Shown piece by piece: positions 49,339 to 60,383 of a stretch of 64,000 nucleotides of DNA (position 1 is the stretch's first letter; the number at the start of each line of letters is the position of its first letter). The notes under the pieces are model-generated. The model made no database searches. It saw nothing but the letters and a program-made list of their open reading frames with translations, and was not told where the DNA came from. Source of the stretch: Arthrinium phaeospermum (Eukaryota; Ascomycota; Sordariomycetes; Amphisphaeriales; Apiosporaceae); the NCBI GenBank assembly GCA_006503535.1, contig QYRS01000003.1, positions 806,001-870,000 of the forward strand, given 5' to 3'. The translations under genes and the position numbers were made by a program.

Positions 49339-49987
49339 ATGGCGCCCATGGCCCCTGCAGATCGAATCTGCATCAGTTGTGAGAAAGAAGATGGAAAGTA
49401 CAAGTGCACCAAGTGCGCCAAGTACACGTAAGTTATCGCGTCTCAGTACAACTAAGATATGTCATGACTAACATTGATCAACAGATGCTCGCTCCCCTGC
49501 TCCAAGGCCCATCGTGAGATCCACGACAAGGAGCCCCAGCCTACTGAGTCGTCCAGTGGCCAAGCAGCATCATCAGCAGCGGTCGCGGACGAGAACGAGC
49601 CCGAGGGCGGCCACTCGCCCTTGACCAAGCTCTTCAAGAAGTACCCCAACCTGCCCAACCAGCTGCGCGCCATCGCGGACTCCACGGATCCCCCCAAGGA
49701 CGAGCGGCAACCGCCTCAACTTCAACCCGCGCCGCAAGAAGGAGGTCTGGACCCAGGAGATCGGCCTGCAGAACGGTATGAACGCGCTGCGCAAAGGTCT
49801 CTCGGCCCCGCGCGGCGACGACAGCGAGGGCCTCCGCGAGTACTGCGAGCTCTTCAAGCACCAGCTGGCCGAGAAGGCCGAGCAGGGCGAGGACCCCGAC
49901 GCCGAGCAGCGCCGCCGCGCCGCCCAGCACGACGCCGAGGTCATCCGGAAGCTCATGGAGGAGGACAAGAAGCAGAATAAGGACTAG
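49339..49987 (+). CDS. HIT-type zinc-finger protein (2 exons); one-base frameshift
   Basis: Small zinc-finger protein; family members such as Hit1/ZNHIT3 help assemble box C/D snoRNPs, but this exact orthology is not proven. Exon 1 is 49339-49427 and exon 2 is 49485-49987. The start has a strong context (caccATGg). The treble-clef residues are C11, C14, C23, C26, C31, C35, H39 and H43, and the junction joins KYT to CSLPCSKAH within the finger. After LTKLFKKYPNLPNQLRAI the written frame runs into a Pro/Arg/Gln-rich stretch typical of a wrong frame. Dropping one base from the C6 run at 49690-49695 instead gives GNRLNFNPRRKKEVWTQEIG, then a helical acidic end EVIRKLMEEDKKQNKD (196 residues). The WTQEIGL segment is typical of fungal HIT proteins, so I accept the corrected frame. 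Confidence 0.85.
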
Positions 49988-50744
49988 GGTTCGCGCTGAA
50001 TCGCCCGCCTCACTGTCGTCCCGGATCCCCATCATCCAACCGAACGTAGAAGCTATCACGTTCCCGCCGCAACTGCTAAAAGTTGCCATAATAACAAGAA
50101 TGTAAGTATATAACCACCAGCAAGTCTTTGCGACCTGGAGACTAGTCGGTTCTCATCTAACAATGTCATTAGTGTTACGAGAAATCAACACATGAAATGC
50201 CAAGTTGATTAGGAATGCCCTTGGCTAGTCAAGGGAATCATCAGACAGATTGGAATCTGTACTCACGAAGAGAGATCATGACAGAAACGAACGTAGATAG
50301 GCACTCATAATAATTGAATAGTCACGTTTGATACGAAATTGATTATACCTGGAGGACGTGATACATCATATTGCTGATCTCTCGAGCTCAGTTTTTCGAG
50401 GCAGATTCCAGATCCAGGACACCCCAAAACGCCATCGCCCAATGCGGTGTAGCACGTTTGCTTCCCGCGACCATTGGACGCCACAGTATGACTTGCTTCA
50501 TGCTGATCACACTCGCGCCATCGAACAACGACACGTCTGAAAATGAACAGTGCTTGTTCGGAGTAGACATTGACATATTAAAATTTATCATTCGACGTAT
50601 TGACTTCATAAGCATTCATGATCACAACTCCGTACCACCCACAAACACACTTTTCCCTCCCCCCTTAAATCACTGTTGTTGCTACCAACTCCAGATCAAC
50701 TCCAATTAGACACCGCAAAACACATATCCCTATCTTCAGTCCCA
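49988..50744. other. Convergent 3' intergenic region
   Basis: AT-rich spacer between the HIT-finger gene and the next minus-strand gene. No gene or RNA is seen. Confidence 0.5.
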
Positions 50745-52223
50745 TCAACTCAGCCGCCTAAGCCGCGCAAAGAACCCACCCCTCGACAGCGACTTGACAG
50801 GCGACGGCGTCGCCCCGGTGTCGGATGAGTTGGCGCTATTCCGCGACTTGTTGCTGTTGTTTCCGTCCTGCTGCTGCTGCTTCGAGTGGTGATGAAGACG
50901 CCCCGTGGACACGGACACGAGCTTCCCCTTGAGCGCCCATAACGAGTCGGCCTTGCGGAGCAGCGGGCTCCGTGGCACTTTATTGGCGTGGGACTGCTGC
51001 TGCGAGAGCTTCAGGTCCTTCTCGTCCTTCTGGGCCCAGTCGGCGCGGCGGTCGGCGCCCGTGGCGTTGTTGCGCACGACGAGGGGCTCGCCGTCGGCGT
51101 CCACGGGCCGGCAGCCGGGCATCAGGTCCGCGAAGTTCATGGACCGTTGGCGCCGGTGGTTGTTGTTGTGGTGGCTCGGAGAGAATTCGCCCGACTGGTA
51201 ATGGTAGTGCTCATCGTCGTAATTGTTGGTGTGCAGCGGCGTGTCCTCAACAATGTCGCCCATGTTGGCCCAGTTCCAGTTGTGGTGGTGCTGGTGGTTC
51301 CGGCTATCGGGCAGCGACGTCGAAGACAGTGTGGAGCCGCCGACGGCGAACCCGTCGGCGGGGAGGGAGTGGCGCTTATTGCGGGCGGGGTTGGCGGCGG
51401 CGACCGACGCCGCAAAAAGGGGGACGTCGTCTTGGAACTGGTTACGCTCCTGCAGCCTCTCGCGCGTGCTCTGGGCCCGGCGCAGCGCTCGGTTCTGCTC
51501 CGCGGGCGTCTTGCTCAGCTCGAGTTCCGTCCTCTCGGCTGCGGAGCCTTCGATGTGGAACTTGAGAGCCGGGCGCGATAAGGGGTGTACGCTGCTCATA
51601 TCGGACAGGCTGGCCTTGGCCGTCGCCGTCCGAGCGAACTGCTGGGCGGCCACCTGGGGCACGTGGTGGTACGGCTCTGCCGGCGGTTGCTCCTCTTGGG
51701 CACTTTCTTTTGTCCGCAGTTTCTTCGTCTGCAGAGACTTGCTGCGCTTGAGGTCCTTTGTTCCGAGCGCCGCATCCATCTTGGAGTCGGCACGTCGCAG
51801 GCTCTGTTCCTGGCCCCTTCTGGCACTGCTCGCATCGGCTCGCGGCGGTGCGATGACTACCCTGTGGCCCGGAACTGCTGCGCCGTTTGCCGCCGCGGTT
51901 GCCCTAGCCTCGAAGAGTGCTGCTGATGATCTCGGGTAAACCGACGTCACGGCAGCGTCGACGTCACCGGCGGCAGCGAAACCCGACCGAGGTGGGTCCA
52001 CAGCTCCATATCCAGCCCTTTGCGCCCTCACTTGGCGTCGCGCCTCCCGTTGTGCGTTCTGCTCGGACAGCACGATGTAGAGCCTCCGCCTCAGGTCCTC
52101 AGGGTCTGGTGGTGTCGATTTGGGCGGATGTTGCAGATTCGTCCTGGCATACGGCTTGACCGGTGGTTTGATGGGTATGCTCAGGGCCAGGTCATCCCTG
52201 GGATTGACCCGTGCGAACTGCAT
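50745..52223 (-). CDS. Disordered basic fungal protein, function unknown
   Basis: I do not recognise the family. A single uninterrupted frame gives 492 residues from the first ATG at 52223 (MQFARVNPRDDLALSIP); the frame is open 48 codons upstream without an ATG, so a short 5' exon is possible. The protein is rich in Arg, Ala, Ser and Gln. One short ordered-looking segment lies near the amino end (DLRRRLYIVLSEQNAQREARR), followed by several RR-x-S-type phosphorylation-like motifs (RRADS, RRAQS, KRHSLP, RRQRSMNF). His/Asn-rich runs occur in the centre and tail (HHHNWNW, HHNNNHRR, HHHSKQQQQ). It ends with SRGGFFARLRRLS, a small amphipathic basic tail. There is no signal peptide or membrane helix. 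The coding strand is GC-rich like that of neighbouring genes. Confidence 0.7.
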   Translation of the reverse strand: MQFARVNPRDDLALSIPIKPPVKPYARTNLQHPPKSTPPDPEDLRRRLYIVLSEQNAQREARRQVRAQRAGYGAVDPPRSGFAAAGDVDAAVTSVYPRSSAALFEARATAAANGAAVPGHRVVIAPPRADASSARRGQEQSLRRADSKMDAALGTKDLKRSKSLQTKKLRTKESAQEEQPPAEPYHHVPQVAAQQFARTATAKASLSDMSSVHPLSRPALKFHIEGSAAERTELELSKTPAEQNRALRRAQSTRERLQERNQFQDDVPLFAASVAAANPARNKRHSLPADGFAVGGSTLSSTSLPDSRNHQHHHNWNWANMGDIVEDTPLHTNNYDDEHYHYQSGEFSPSHHNNNHRRQRSMNFADLMPGCRPVDADGEPLVVRNNATGADRRADWAQKDEKDLKLSQQQSHANKVPRSPLLRKADSLWALKGKLVSVSTGRLHHHSKQQQQDGNNSNKSRNSANSSDTGATPSPVKSLSRGGFFARLRRLS

Positions 52224-55200
52224 TTTGGTAATTGGTCGGATGTACAGGTCCGGTGATATGGTTGTAGAATATGAGAAGAAGCTGAGGACGGCGAAAATAC
52301 CATACGGGACGGGCCGAAGCTTTTTAATCAAACGTCTCTTCGCTAGAAAAGACGCAGAAGAACTCAAATGAGGCTCAACTCCCTCTCGAGATTATTAATA
52401 TCTAGCAGAATTAGCAGCTTTAAGTGCCCGGAAGGGTCCTCAAGCCGTCATGCGCCAAATTGTCGACGGATTTGACGTCAGTTCCTATCCCACTGCGGAG
52501 GGGGGGATAGCCAGCGTCGAAACGATATAGGGCCGAAGATTTGTGGCTCGATGACGGTGCTTGCTCAGTTTATAATGGAGGTGGTAGTGCCCGTGGAACC
52601 GGTTCAGGGTTTGTCAGGCAGTTTTTCTCGTGGGGAATGGGTACCAAGACAAGGATGCCAAAGCCGGCCGAGACTTGTTTGAGACAGCCAGGAGCCTAGG
52701 CCTCTGAAGAGAGATCTTACGGCGAAAAACAAAAGTAAAGAAGAGAGTAATAAGATCAGACCAGTGTGAACATAACACCTTGTCGAGCGAGAGAGGGTCG
52801 GTGGGCAACCCATGTGGTTTAATAGCAAGCAAGTCACGAGAGAGGACTCAACAAGCCCGAATCCGGCTTAGAGGAGCCACGGGCGCAATCCGGGGTTGCA
52901 TGGATGACCAGGCCAGGCTAGCCATAGCGCGCCGCCCGCATCGAACACCCTCCAATCCTCGCATTTGACAGGGCCCCTCAGTAATCCAGTCATTCTGCCC
53001 TCGCCCGTCCATCATTGGCCTGCTAGCAGAGCAGCTGCCTCGAACTAGCAACAGGGCTAACGCAAATTACATCAGACGATGAAATGAAAAGTAAATTCAG
53101 TCACGATGGCTTCGAGTGGAACTCAAGGCTGTTTTTTTACTGTCCGTCTTCCCAAGCCTAATTGACTCTTCTCAGCTCACCTCATCTTGCGCTTATTAGA
53201 AGGGGGTAGGGAATCAGGAGGAGGGCTTCACACGCACACACCTAGCCCTATCTCTCGCAGTCCAACCCCAGGGATGAGATGCATACATACATGGGAGGTC
53301 ATGCATGGGGAGGTGACAAACAACCTGGAGGCGGGTAGCGGTCTGTGAGGGACTCTGTCCCTTCTCAAGCTTCCTCATCTTTGGTGCTGTGGAAAGGGCG
53401 GATTGGCGGGTAGTATCAGTATAGTAGGGTTGCAGTGGCACACGGGCAGGGGGGTCGACTGTTCTACGGTTCTGGTTGGTGCATCTTATGCCGGTTCTGT
53501 AATCATGGTGGTGCAACCTACTCTCGACGGGAGTTAGGCACAGGCTAGCCTCCTTTTACGTACTTATTGGTGGTGATTGAGCGTGAAGCAACTGATGGCC
53601 CGTCAAGAGTCAAGAGCAAGCCTCTCATCAATCATGACAGACCGTGGTCGTCAACTACCTTACTTACTCCGCAACTGCTGAAGAAGCAAAAAACCCAAAC
53701 ATCGTCAGGTACCATGCCATGTAAGACGCAAAATGGCCTGTCCATGTCCCACGTCAAACAGAAAGAAAGCGTCGGATGGAGCCGCGGACGATCGTGCCTG
53801 GTTCCTTGTTTTGTGTATCCTAGCCAGCACCGGCTAGACGGGTAGACACAGCAAAGCATCAAGCACGCACACACGCGGCCGGCGCACTGAGCAACAGTTG
53901 CAGCTTATGGAACGCAGTGACCCGAACCGCCGATCCCATTCAAACTCCACCCCACGATACCTAACCGATCCAGCACAGTCCAACAACTTTTTTTGGTCAG
54001 CATCTAAGTTGGACATCGGCGCATCTGTGCAGTGCAGCTGCACGAACTGTGTCGCAATTTTCACCACAACACTGTCTCACTTTCCGGGAAAGCGCCGCAA
54101 TTGAATCGAGGGCAGCAGCAGCCATCTTCTGCCGCTTGCTCTGTTCTTTTCTCGAACTTTTACTTACACCACCACCCTTTCCCCTCAGATCTAGCCTCGA
54201 CCGCCCATGGGGGAGTGCTGACGAATGGGCTGCAGATGCGGCATAATATTGACGGATCTGCAGATTGGTTACCACACCACCGAACGAAAGAGGGCTACTT
54301 CCACCTGATTCTGGTATCCCAATTCCGCCAGCCCTTTTTCATTTGGGACCATGCCATTTCCAAGACTGGCTTTACATGTCTGGTTGGGGTGTGTCTCAGC
54401 TTCCGCCAAAAAGGGTCTGCCCGAGACTCTAGAAGCGGTCCTCCGATGACAGGCGTAGAGACACTGCCGCCGCAACGTTGCCAGATAACGCCTTGCAATT
54501 GATGGGCGTACAGTGCAGTAACTACTTATTCGCGCAACACAGATGGGCTACAAGCTGCTCAGTCATTCTGAGCCTCTTCATCCCCTACACCCTCGATGTC
54601 GGCCGCCGTCCCTCGAGGGAATAGCGTATCCGGAGACGCTATGGATTGGCCAATTGAATGGCTCGGAAGCCGTCTATATAGAATATGCTTCCTTTTGCTA
54701 GAGATGAGGAGGCGTTTTGCCTTCTACTTTCTACGTCAGGATTGCATTCTAAGCTAATATATTGGCGTGCTGGAGAGAGTATGTCCAGATCGACCATGGG
54801 CTAGCGATTGCATTTCAGCATGAAGAAGAAGAAGAAAATACAGACGCAACCGAGATCGTCGAGAGAGTCTTGGGTCCAGACTCTCGAACGGCGACTAGGT
54901 GACTAGACCCAGGACGCACGAAGCCGCCGCCCCCTGTCCCTCGCACTAAAACGCTCCCAGGGTTCATTTAGGTTATTATGTTGCAATGCAGGCGGTGATT
55001 GGGCCAACATGCCTGCCCTCGCAGCTGCAGCACCGTTTTGCAGTTCGTGACTGGTGTCGCTTCTAGTATTAGACAACCTCCCCCAGTCTCTGGCAGCATG
55101 CAGCCAAGATCAGAAATACGAAGATGGATGTAGCGACAACAACCCAATACCGCATGCACACAACCAGACAACAACAAGAACCAGATGAGTTGTTTTATGT

Positions 55201-56427
55201 CGCCCAAGAAGGAAAACAGCGCTGCTGCGATTGCACAGCTTAACCATGCTGCATACTTCAACCTAAGTACCAAGAGGACGAGCCCGTGAGCGGCCAAGCT
55301 TCTCATTGGCTCAGCGACAGGAGCAAGCTCCGCTGCGAAGCGGCCGGATCGCCCGTCTATCGAAAAAGCTCTGCTCAAGGGGCATACCAGAAATGCCGAT
55401 AGGTGCCGGGTCTCGCCAAGACTTGGCCTTCAAACCCCAGCTCAGTTGCCTGGTTGCTGCTCAGTATTGTGAATCTCTTTCATTCTCTATGGTATCCTCC
55501 TGAGCCAAACACCATTGGAGGCTGCCTGGGCCCTGCGCCCACAAAGTATTAGTCGATGCTGCGAAAACGAATCACAAACCAAGCATCCCTTTCCCGTGAC
55601 CTTCGAGAATCGAACTGATTTCCCACTCAAGCTGAACTATGAGATTGTTTTGTCTATAACGGCGCTACTCGGAAGCCACACCTCGAGTCTTGTTATTTAC
55701 TTATTTTAGTCGCGTAGTCATTTACGTAAAGATTGCCCGAATAGAACATATGGTTCCAAAGCCATGCTGCCGCTCCCCATCGTCGGTTGTTGACGACGAC
55801 CCCGATGCAAGGGGGGCAGCCACTTACATTGATCCCTTTCCTCGTCGATGAATCGGCCAAATCTCGCACCTTCTAACGCGAGACACACAGAACGGGGGCG
55901 GCGTGGCTTCTACCGTCGCGTCGATGCCGCTCGAGTAAGTGTGTTTGTTGCCCTCCTTGAAGCTTTGAGTTAGATTCATCTCCGCCCGCTGGAGGAGATA
56001 TAGCTCCGGTCACTCGAAGGCCATCGCTTGGGGGGCGGAAGTTTGAGCTGTGTCAGGTCACAATAAACAAGCCTCCGAACCAGTCTTGTAAAGCCACATG
56101 GCCGCCATACACTCAACAGAAGAGGCCGTACGAGTAGATACATGGTAAACTTCTATCGCACAACACTCTGCGGCAGGTAAAAGTCAAAAAGTTACGGGTA
56201 GGAGCGATGCCCCACCCACTACCACCTTTGAGATTGCCCCACATTGCTCCGTGGTAGCTACCCAAACCTATTGCTCAAGCTAGCGTATTCGAGGCTATTC
56301 GCACTCGTTCACCCCCAGACAGACATCAGGATATATGTCAAAAATAAAGAGAACATATCAGGACCTCAGCAAAAGCAAAACTGAGTCAATATATGATATA
56401 TAGGACTCAAACAGGCAAAAAAAGAGT
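52224..56427. other. 4.2 kb gene-poor region
   Basis: It contains the promoter of the 50.7-52.2 kb gene, then only short frames. A hydrophobic antisense frame with an ATG at 55303 (to 54968, about 111 codons) could encode two membrane helices but shows no other support. No RNA gene is seen before the tRNA at 56428. Confidence 0.4.
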
Positions 56428-56542
56428 CTCTCTGGCGGGGAATTGAACCCCGGTCTCGAGCGCACCTGTTGCTAGTCCGGGGTTCAATTCCCGGACAGAG
56501 ATGGATGACAAGCTCGCATACTGACCACTATACTACCAAAGA
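56428..56542 (-). tRNA. tRNA-Asp(GTC) with a 43-base intron
   Basis: The minus strand folds as a 72-base tRNA after removing 43 bases. The acceptor strand TCTTTGG (56542 down) pairs with CCAGAGA (56435-56429) with one G-U, and the discriminator base is G, as in fungal tRNA-Asp. The D-arm (TAGTATAGTGGTCAGTA) carries a good A box. The anticodon stem is CGAGC/GCTCG, the anticodon GTC is at positions 34-36, and the T-arm CGGGG-TTCAATT-CCCCG carries the B box. The intron (56505-56463) sits at the canonical place after base 37. The intron itself contains an inverted near-copy of the T-arm and 3' acceptor strand, so it can fold into a seven-pair hairpin (GTCCGGG/CCCGGAC), and its GAC could instead pair with the anticodon. 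The fold is visible; expression and splicing are inferred. Confidence 0.85.
56429..56501. repeat. Imperfect inverted repeat within tRNA-Asp
   Basis: Arms 56429-56460 and 56472-56501 are imperfect inverted copies; CCGGGGTTCAATTCCC is shared exactly and both ends finish in a CAGAGA-type acceptor strand. The centre is a short spacer. One arm is the tRNA 3' half, the other lies in the intron. Confidence 0.8.
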
Positions 56543-56853
56543 CTTGATGTTGTGGTTTGTTGAATGCTGAGCCTGTTATTAGCAACTATAACCACAACAC
56601 ATTCTACCAAGTAAAATCTCTGAAGATTTCCAATGAACATTGATTGTGTGCTACCGCTGTACGTAGAGTATTTGCCATTGATTTTAATATCAACTTTGAT
56701 TGGCGCATCGCACCATGCCCTACGCTATTAATTACAAAGGTGCATCACATCATATGTACTGCTGTAGAGATAGCTGGGTGTTTTTCCTTTCGCATTGATC
56801 AACCCCAAGCACTTCAACGGCCCCTAGGATTTCTTTCTTTTTCCCTATTCCAC
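56543..56853. other. Spacer between tRNA-Asp and ureG
   Basis: About 310 bases that include the 5' flank of the tRNA and the 3' UTR of ureG, both minus-strand. Nothing else is recognised. Confidence 0.45.
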
Positions 56854-57106
56854 TTATACCAGCGCCTCCAGGCCCTCCGTCGGCCGGGGCCCGCCCTTGG
56901 ACTTCCGCTCCTCCTCGGCGCCGCTGGCCTTCCACGCGCTGACGATCAGGTTGACAATGTGGTCGACGCCGACGCCCTTCTTGACCTGCGCAAAGACGGT
57001 GGGCCCGCCCTCGCGCATCTTGCGGGCGTCGCGCTCCATGACGCCCAGGTCGGCGCCGACGGCCTCGGCGAGGTCCGTCTTGTTGACGACGAGCAGGTCG
57101 CTCTGC

Positions 57107-57144
<38 letters not shown>

Positions 57145-57795
57145 GCCGCTGACGTCGATGACGTAGATGATGTAGTCGGCGAGCTCGCGCGAGTAGTTGG
57201 CGGCCAGGTTGTCGCCGCCCGACTCGATCAGCAGCAGGTCCGAGCCGAACTCGGCGTGCAGGTCCTCGAGCGCCGCCAGGTTGGCCGAGATGTCCTCGCG
57301 CACCGCCGCGTGCGGGCACCCGCCCGTCTCGATGGCGCGGATGCGCGGAGCCGGCAGGGCCTGGTGGCGCGTCAGGAACTCGGCGTCCTCGCGCGTGAAG
57401 ATGTCGTTGGTCACCGCGGCGATGGAGTACTTGGCGCGCAGGGCCAGGCAGAGGGCCAGCATCAGGGCCGTCTTGCCGGAGCCGACGGGGCTGGTCGTGG
57501 TTAGTATAGAATAGCTACAAGCTGAGTGTGGGCTGGGAGTAATCTCAAGCTAGACGGAAATGAACCGGCTTCGGGTGCTATTAATTTGCCAAGTCCCCCG
57601 AAGAGACATGCACTTACCCGCCGATGCCAATGGTGAATGCGCGCTCGCCCCAGGTGCGGCCCTCGACAATGGGCATCTCGCGTCCCAGGTAGCTGCCAGG
57701 CCCGTCGAGGATCTCGTGAGAGTGGCCGTGCTCCGCAGCGGAGATGCCGTCGGGGAATGGCTCGGTCCGCCGTCGTGGGAGTGAGTCTGTGCCAT
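56854..57795 (-). CDS. ureG: Urease accessory GTPase UreG (2 exons); one-base frameshift
   Basis: SIMIBI-class GTPase that delivers nickel to apo-urease in the cytosol together with UreD/UreF-type partners. Exon 1 is 57795-57618 and exon 2 is 57490-56854. The junction forms the P-loop GPVGSGKT (about residues 60-67). Downstream are the metal-binding segment [43 protein letters not shown] and the base-specificity motif NKTD. Exon 1 starts [15 protein letters not shown], then leaves frame. The next frame reads [17 protein letters not shown], then [17 protein letters not shown] and TIGIGG, exactly the UreG amino end. One added base, most simply in the C run (GGGG on the plus strand, 57752-57755), restores 271 residues, the normal length. 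The His-rich amino end fits nickel handling. The intron carries a perfect TACTAAC branch point. Confidence 0.93.
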
Positions 57796-58636
57796 GTTGG
57801 TCTGTTTCCTAGTTTCCTGTTCTCTCTAGCACTTCAAGCAAGTAGACAGAACCTCGTGAATTGTGATTGCAAACGTAAGAAGAAAGATGGGAAGACGCTA
57901 TTCTTTGGCCGATGGAATTCCAGATCCTAGATCCCAGACAGAGCTCCCGCGAATAACCTACCTCATCCGACAGCTCGAACTGCGGGGTGGTGCTTATCAG
58001 GATGGCGGGGCAGGGGTCCTTATTACGTTATGTACTTACTTACTTTACACAGTACAGAACACTAAAACTTATTGATGCGGCGCTCACGATAGCATCGCTC
58101 TAGGGGCAAGGGTAGCCATCGTATAGCTCAAGCTGATCGTGCAGTCAGGAACTAGTTCCGTCGACTGATTCATGGCAAGAAAAAGTAGGCTTTGCTATTT
58201 GCCACGGGAATAAGGATAGGCTTGCGACGGCATCAACCGCCCAACACATGGACATATCGTGCCCAGCGAGTCAACACCCTACTTTGTGTTTATTAATACC
58301 CGAAAACGAGAATTGGCGAAGTGTCAGTTTGGAACTGCAAAGTCATGTTACAGTGTGCCGAGCAATACAGAGCGGCACGTTACCGCAGCCATTCCGCGCC
58401 TACTGCGATAGCCTGCCCGCAAGCTTCCTTTGGCTGTCTGTAGTTAAGCGACGGATAGCTCAGCTGGAAATTCACCTTCGCCGCCAGTTGCCAAGGCATC
58501 TAGACCGCAGCACTACTAGGAACACGAAATACACTAAAAGTGTTCACTCATCAAAGTGCCGCGGATCAAGCCTAAGTACCTAATGTAGTGTATTCAAAGC
58601 GTTGCTTGTAATAGACTCTACCCGAAAACCCCCCTA
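57796..58636. other. ureG promoter and feruloyl esterase 3' region
   Basis: 840 bases between two minus-strand genes. No frame with protein character and no RNA gene seen. Confidence 0.45.
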
Positions 58637-60383
58637 TTATAGGCACTCCCAGCTATCAACCTCGCTAGGCTTGCGGTCCCCGCCCTTGAAGGTGCTCTTG
58701 GCCGGATACTTGCAATGCGTATGCCGGTAGGCAATCCCGCTATCCACAGTATCGTTGACAAACTTGGTCCCGACCAGGGCCTCAGGGGCGACCCCCTTCT
58801 CGACCCAGTCCACCACGGCCGCCAAGACGTTGTGCTCCCGATCAAAGGGAATCCCGCGGGCCGCCGCGCTGCCCGCCTGGCCCACGACCCAGGCGCCGGG
58901 CCCGCCGTTGCAGTGGCCCATCCCCGGGATCCGGAACAGCCGGTAGAACCGGTCCATCTGCGCCGGCGCGTACCCCATGCCGGCGGCGAGGTGCTCGTAG
59001 AAGCGGAGCGAGTTAAAGCTGGTGATCTGCTGGTCCTGCTGGCCGTGGTAGGTCAGGATCTTGCCACCGCGCCCCTCGAAGGCCGCCAGGGAGGACGGCC
59101 AGGTGCGGATGCCGCCCGGGTCCTTCTGGCCCGCGAGCAGGGCGTCGTCGGTCGTGAAGCTGGCGGGGTCCCATGCCGGGTCTTCGAGGACGGCGAACTT
59201 GAACCAGCCCACCGAAGGGCCGTAGGCTTTGCCGCTGTAGAGGCCGCCTGCTGCTAGAATCTCACTGCCGGGCTGCATGGCGGGATAGAGCATTGAGCCG
59301 TTCTGCCAGAGATAGTTGCTGAAGACTTTGGTGACTGTTTGAACTTGTGCATCAGTGAGGCAGTCTCCTTCCTTATTGGTTCCGCAGAGAAGGGTCTCCG
59401 GCTGGAATTTGCACAGCGTCGGGTCCTCAATGATACCGTCCATAGCTCCATCCAGGCCATCACATTGCTTAAGGACCTCCTTGTGGATTGTTGTTTTCCA
59501 CGTATCGGCGCTGATGAAGCTCGGCGCACCCGCCGCGCCTGTGATAGTGAAGTATCTGGCCCTCGAGGAGTACAGGTTGTTGAAGTCAACAGCCGGGGCG
59601 CCCGCCACGATCCCGTCGAAGTCGTCGGGGAAGAGCTCAGCACTGTGTATCCCCTGTCGTCCGCCCAGGGAACAGCCAATGAAGTACGACTTGTTCACAG
59701 CCTCGCCGTAGAAGAGGGCCGTCAGCTTCTTGCCGACCTCGACAGACGTGTGAAGGCTACATGTATCAGTGATTAGCTATCAGGATACCCTAGTATGCTT
59801 CGCTACGTAGCCGACTTACGACCTCCAACCAAAATCGGCGACAACATCCTCGTTCTGGTAGAATGTGTCCCCATTGGTACCATTATGGCCATTGTTGGTG
59901 CCAACCGTCGCGAAACCATTTGCTGTGCCATAGGCTAGGTTTTCGTACTCAACGCCTGGAAAGTTCAATGTTAGTCTGCTGGATCTGATAGACTCATGAC
60001 ATCTAGCAGTGTCATCCATATCCCGACTTACAGCCACCAATCCCCCCATTCCCCGTGGCCAAGAAGCGGCCCGACCAGGTCTCCGGCAACCACATCTCAT
60101 ACGTGATGCTGGACCGATTGGACGTCGGGATGGACATCGCGACGCGACACAGATCCGCCGTGACGGCCTGGCCGTCAGTATTGCATGACGGGTCGTTGTC
60201 GGCGAGCGCGACGCGGGTTCCGGCCTTGACGAACTGCAGCTCCGTGCGTGTCGCATTGTGGACGGAACCCTCTGGTCGGAACTGCAGACACTTGTCCTCA
60301 AAGGCTGTTGTCGCCCGAATGCTGCGCGTCGCAGCCAAGGAGGGCCACAAGGCGAACCCTAAAAGACTGGATTCTGGTCTCAT
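58637..60383 (-). CDS. faeB: Secreted tannase/feruloyl esterase family enzyme (3 exons)
   Basis: Secreted alpha/beta-hydrolase that splits feruloyl or related phenolic esters from plant cell walls; tannase activity is the alternative in this family. Minus-strand exons are 60383-60032, 59955-59820 and 59756-58637, giving 535 residues with consistent phases. A short hydrophobic signal peptide (about residues 1-20) is present. The CS-D-HC catalytic set is complete: Cys191-Ser192 in GCSLGG, Asp404 in YHGQQDQQI, and His444-Cys445 in GMGHCNGGPGAW; the two Cys should form the bridge that joins Ser and His. Other family segments are ATGNGGIGG near residue 110, GTNNGHNGTNGDTF and DFGWRSLHTSVEV. Several Asn-x-Ser/Thr sites suggest glycosylation. 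FaeB versus tannase cannot be settled from sequence here. Confidence 0.93.

Noticed and set aside
54968..55303. 111-codon hydrophobic antisense frame
   Set aside because: Possible membrane helices but no signal, family, intron or conservation evidence.
56644..57504. 286-codon forward frame antisense to ureG
   Set aside because: Shadow frame in GC-rich coding sequence; no domain, and UreG motifs lie opposite.
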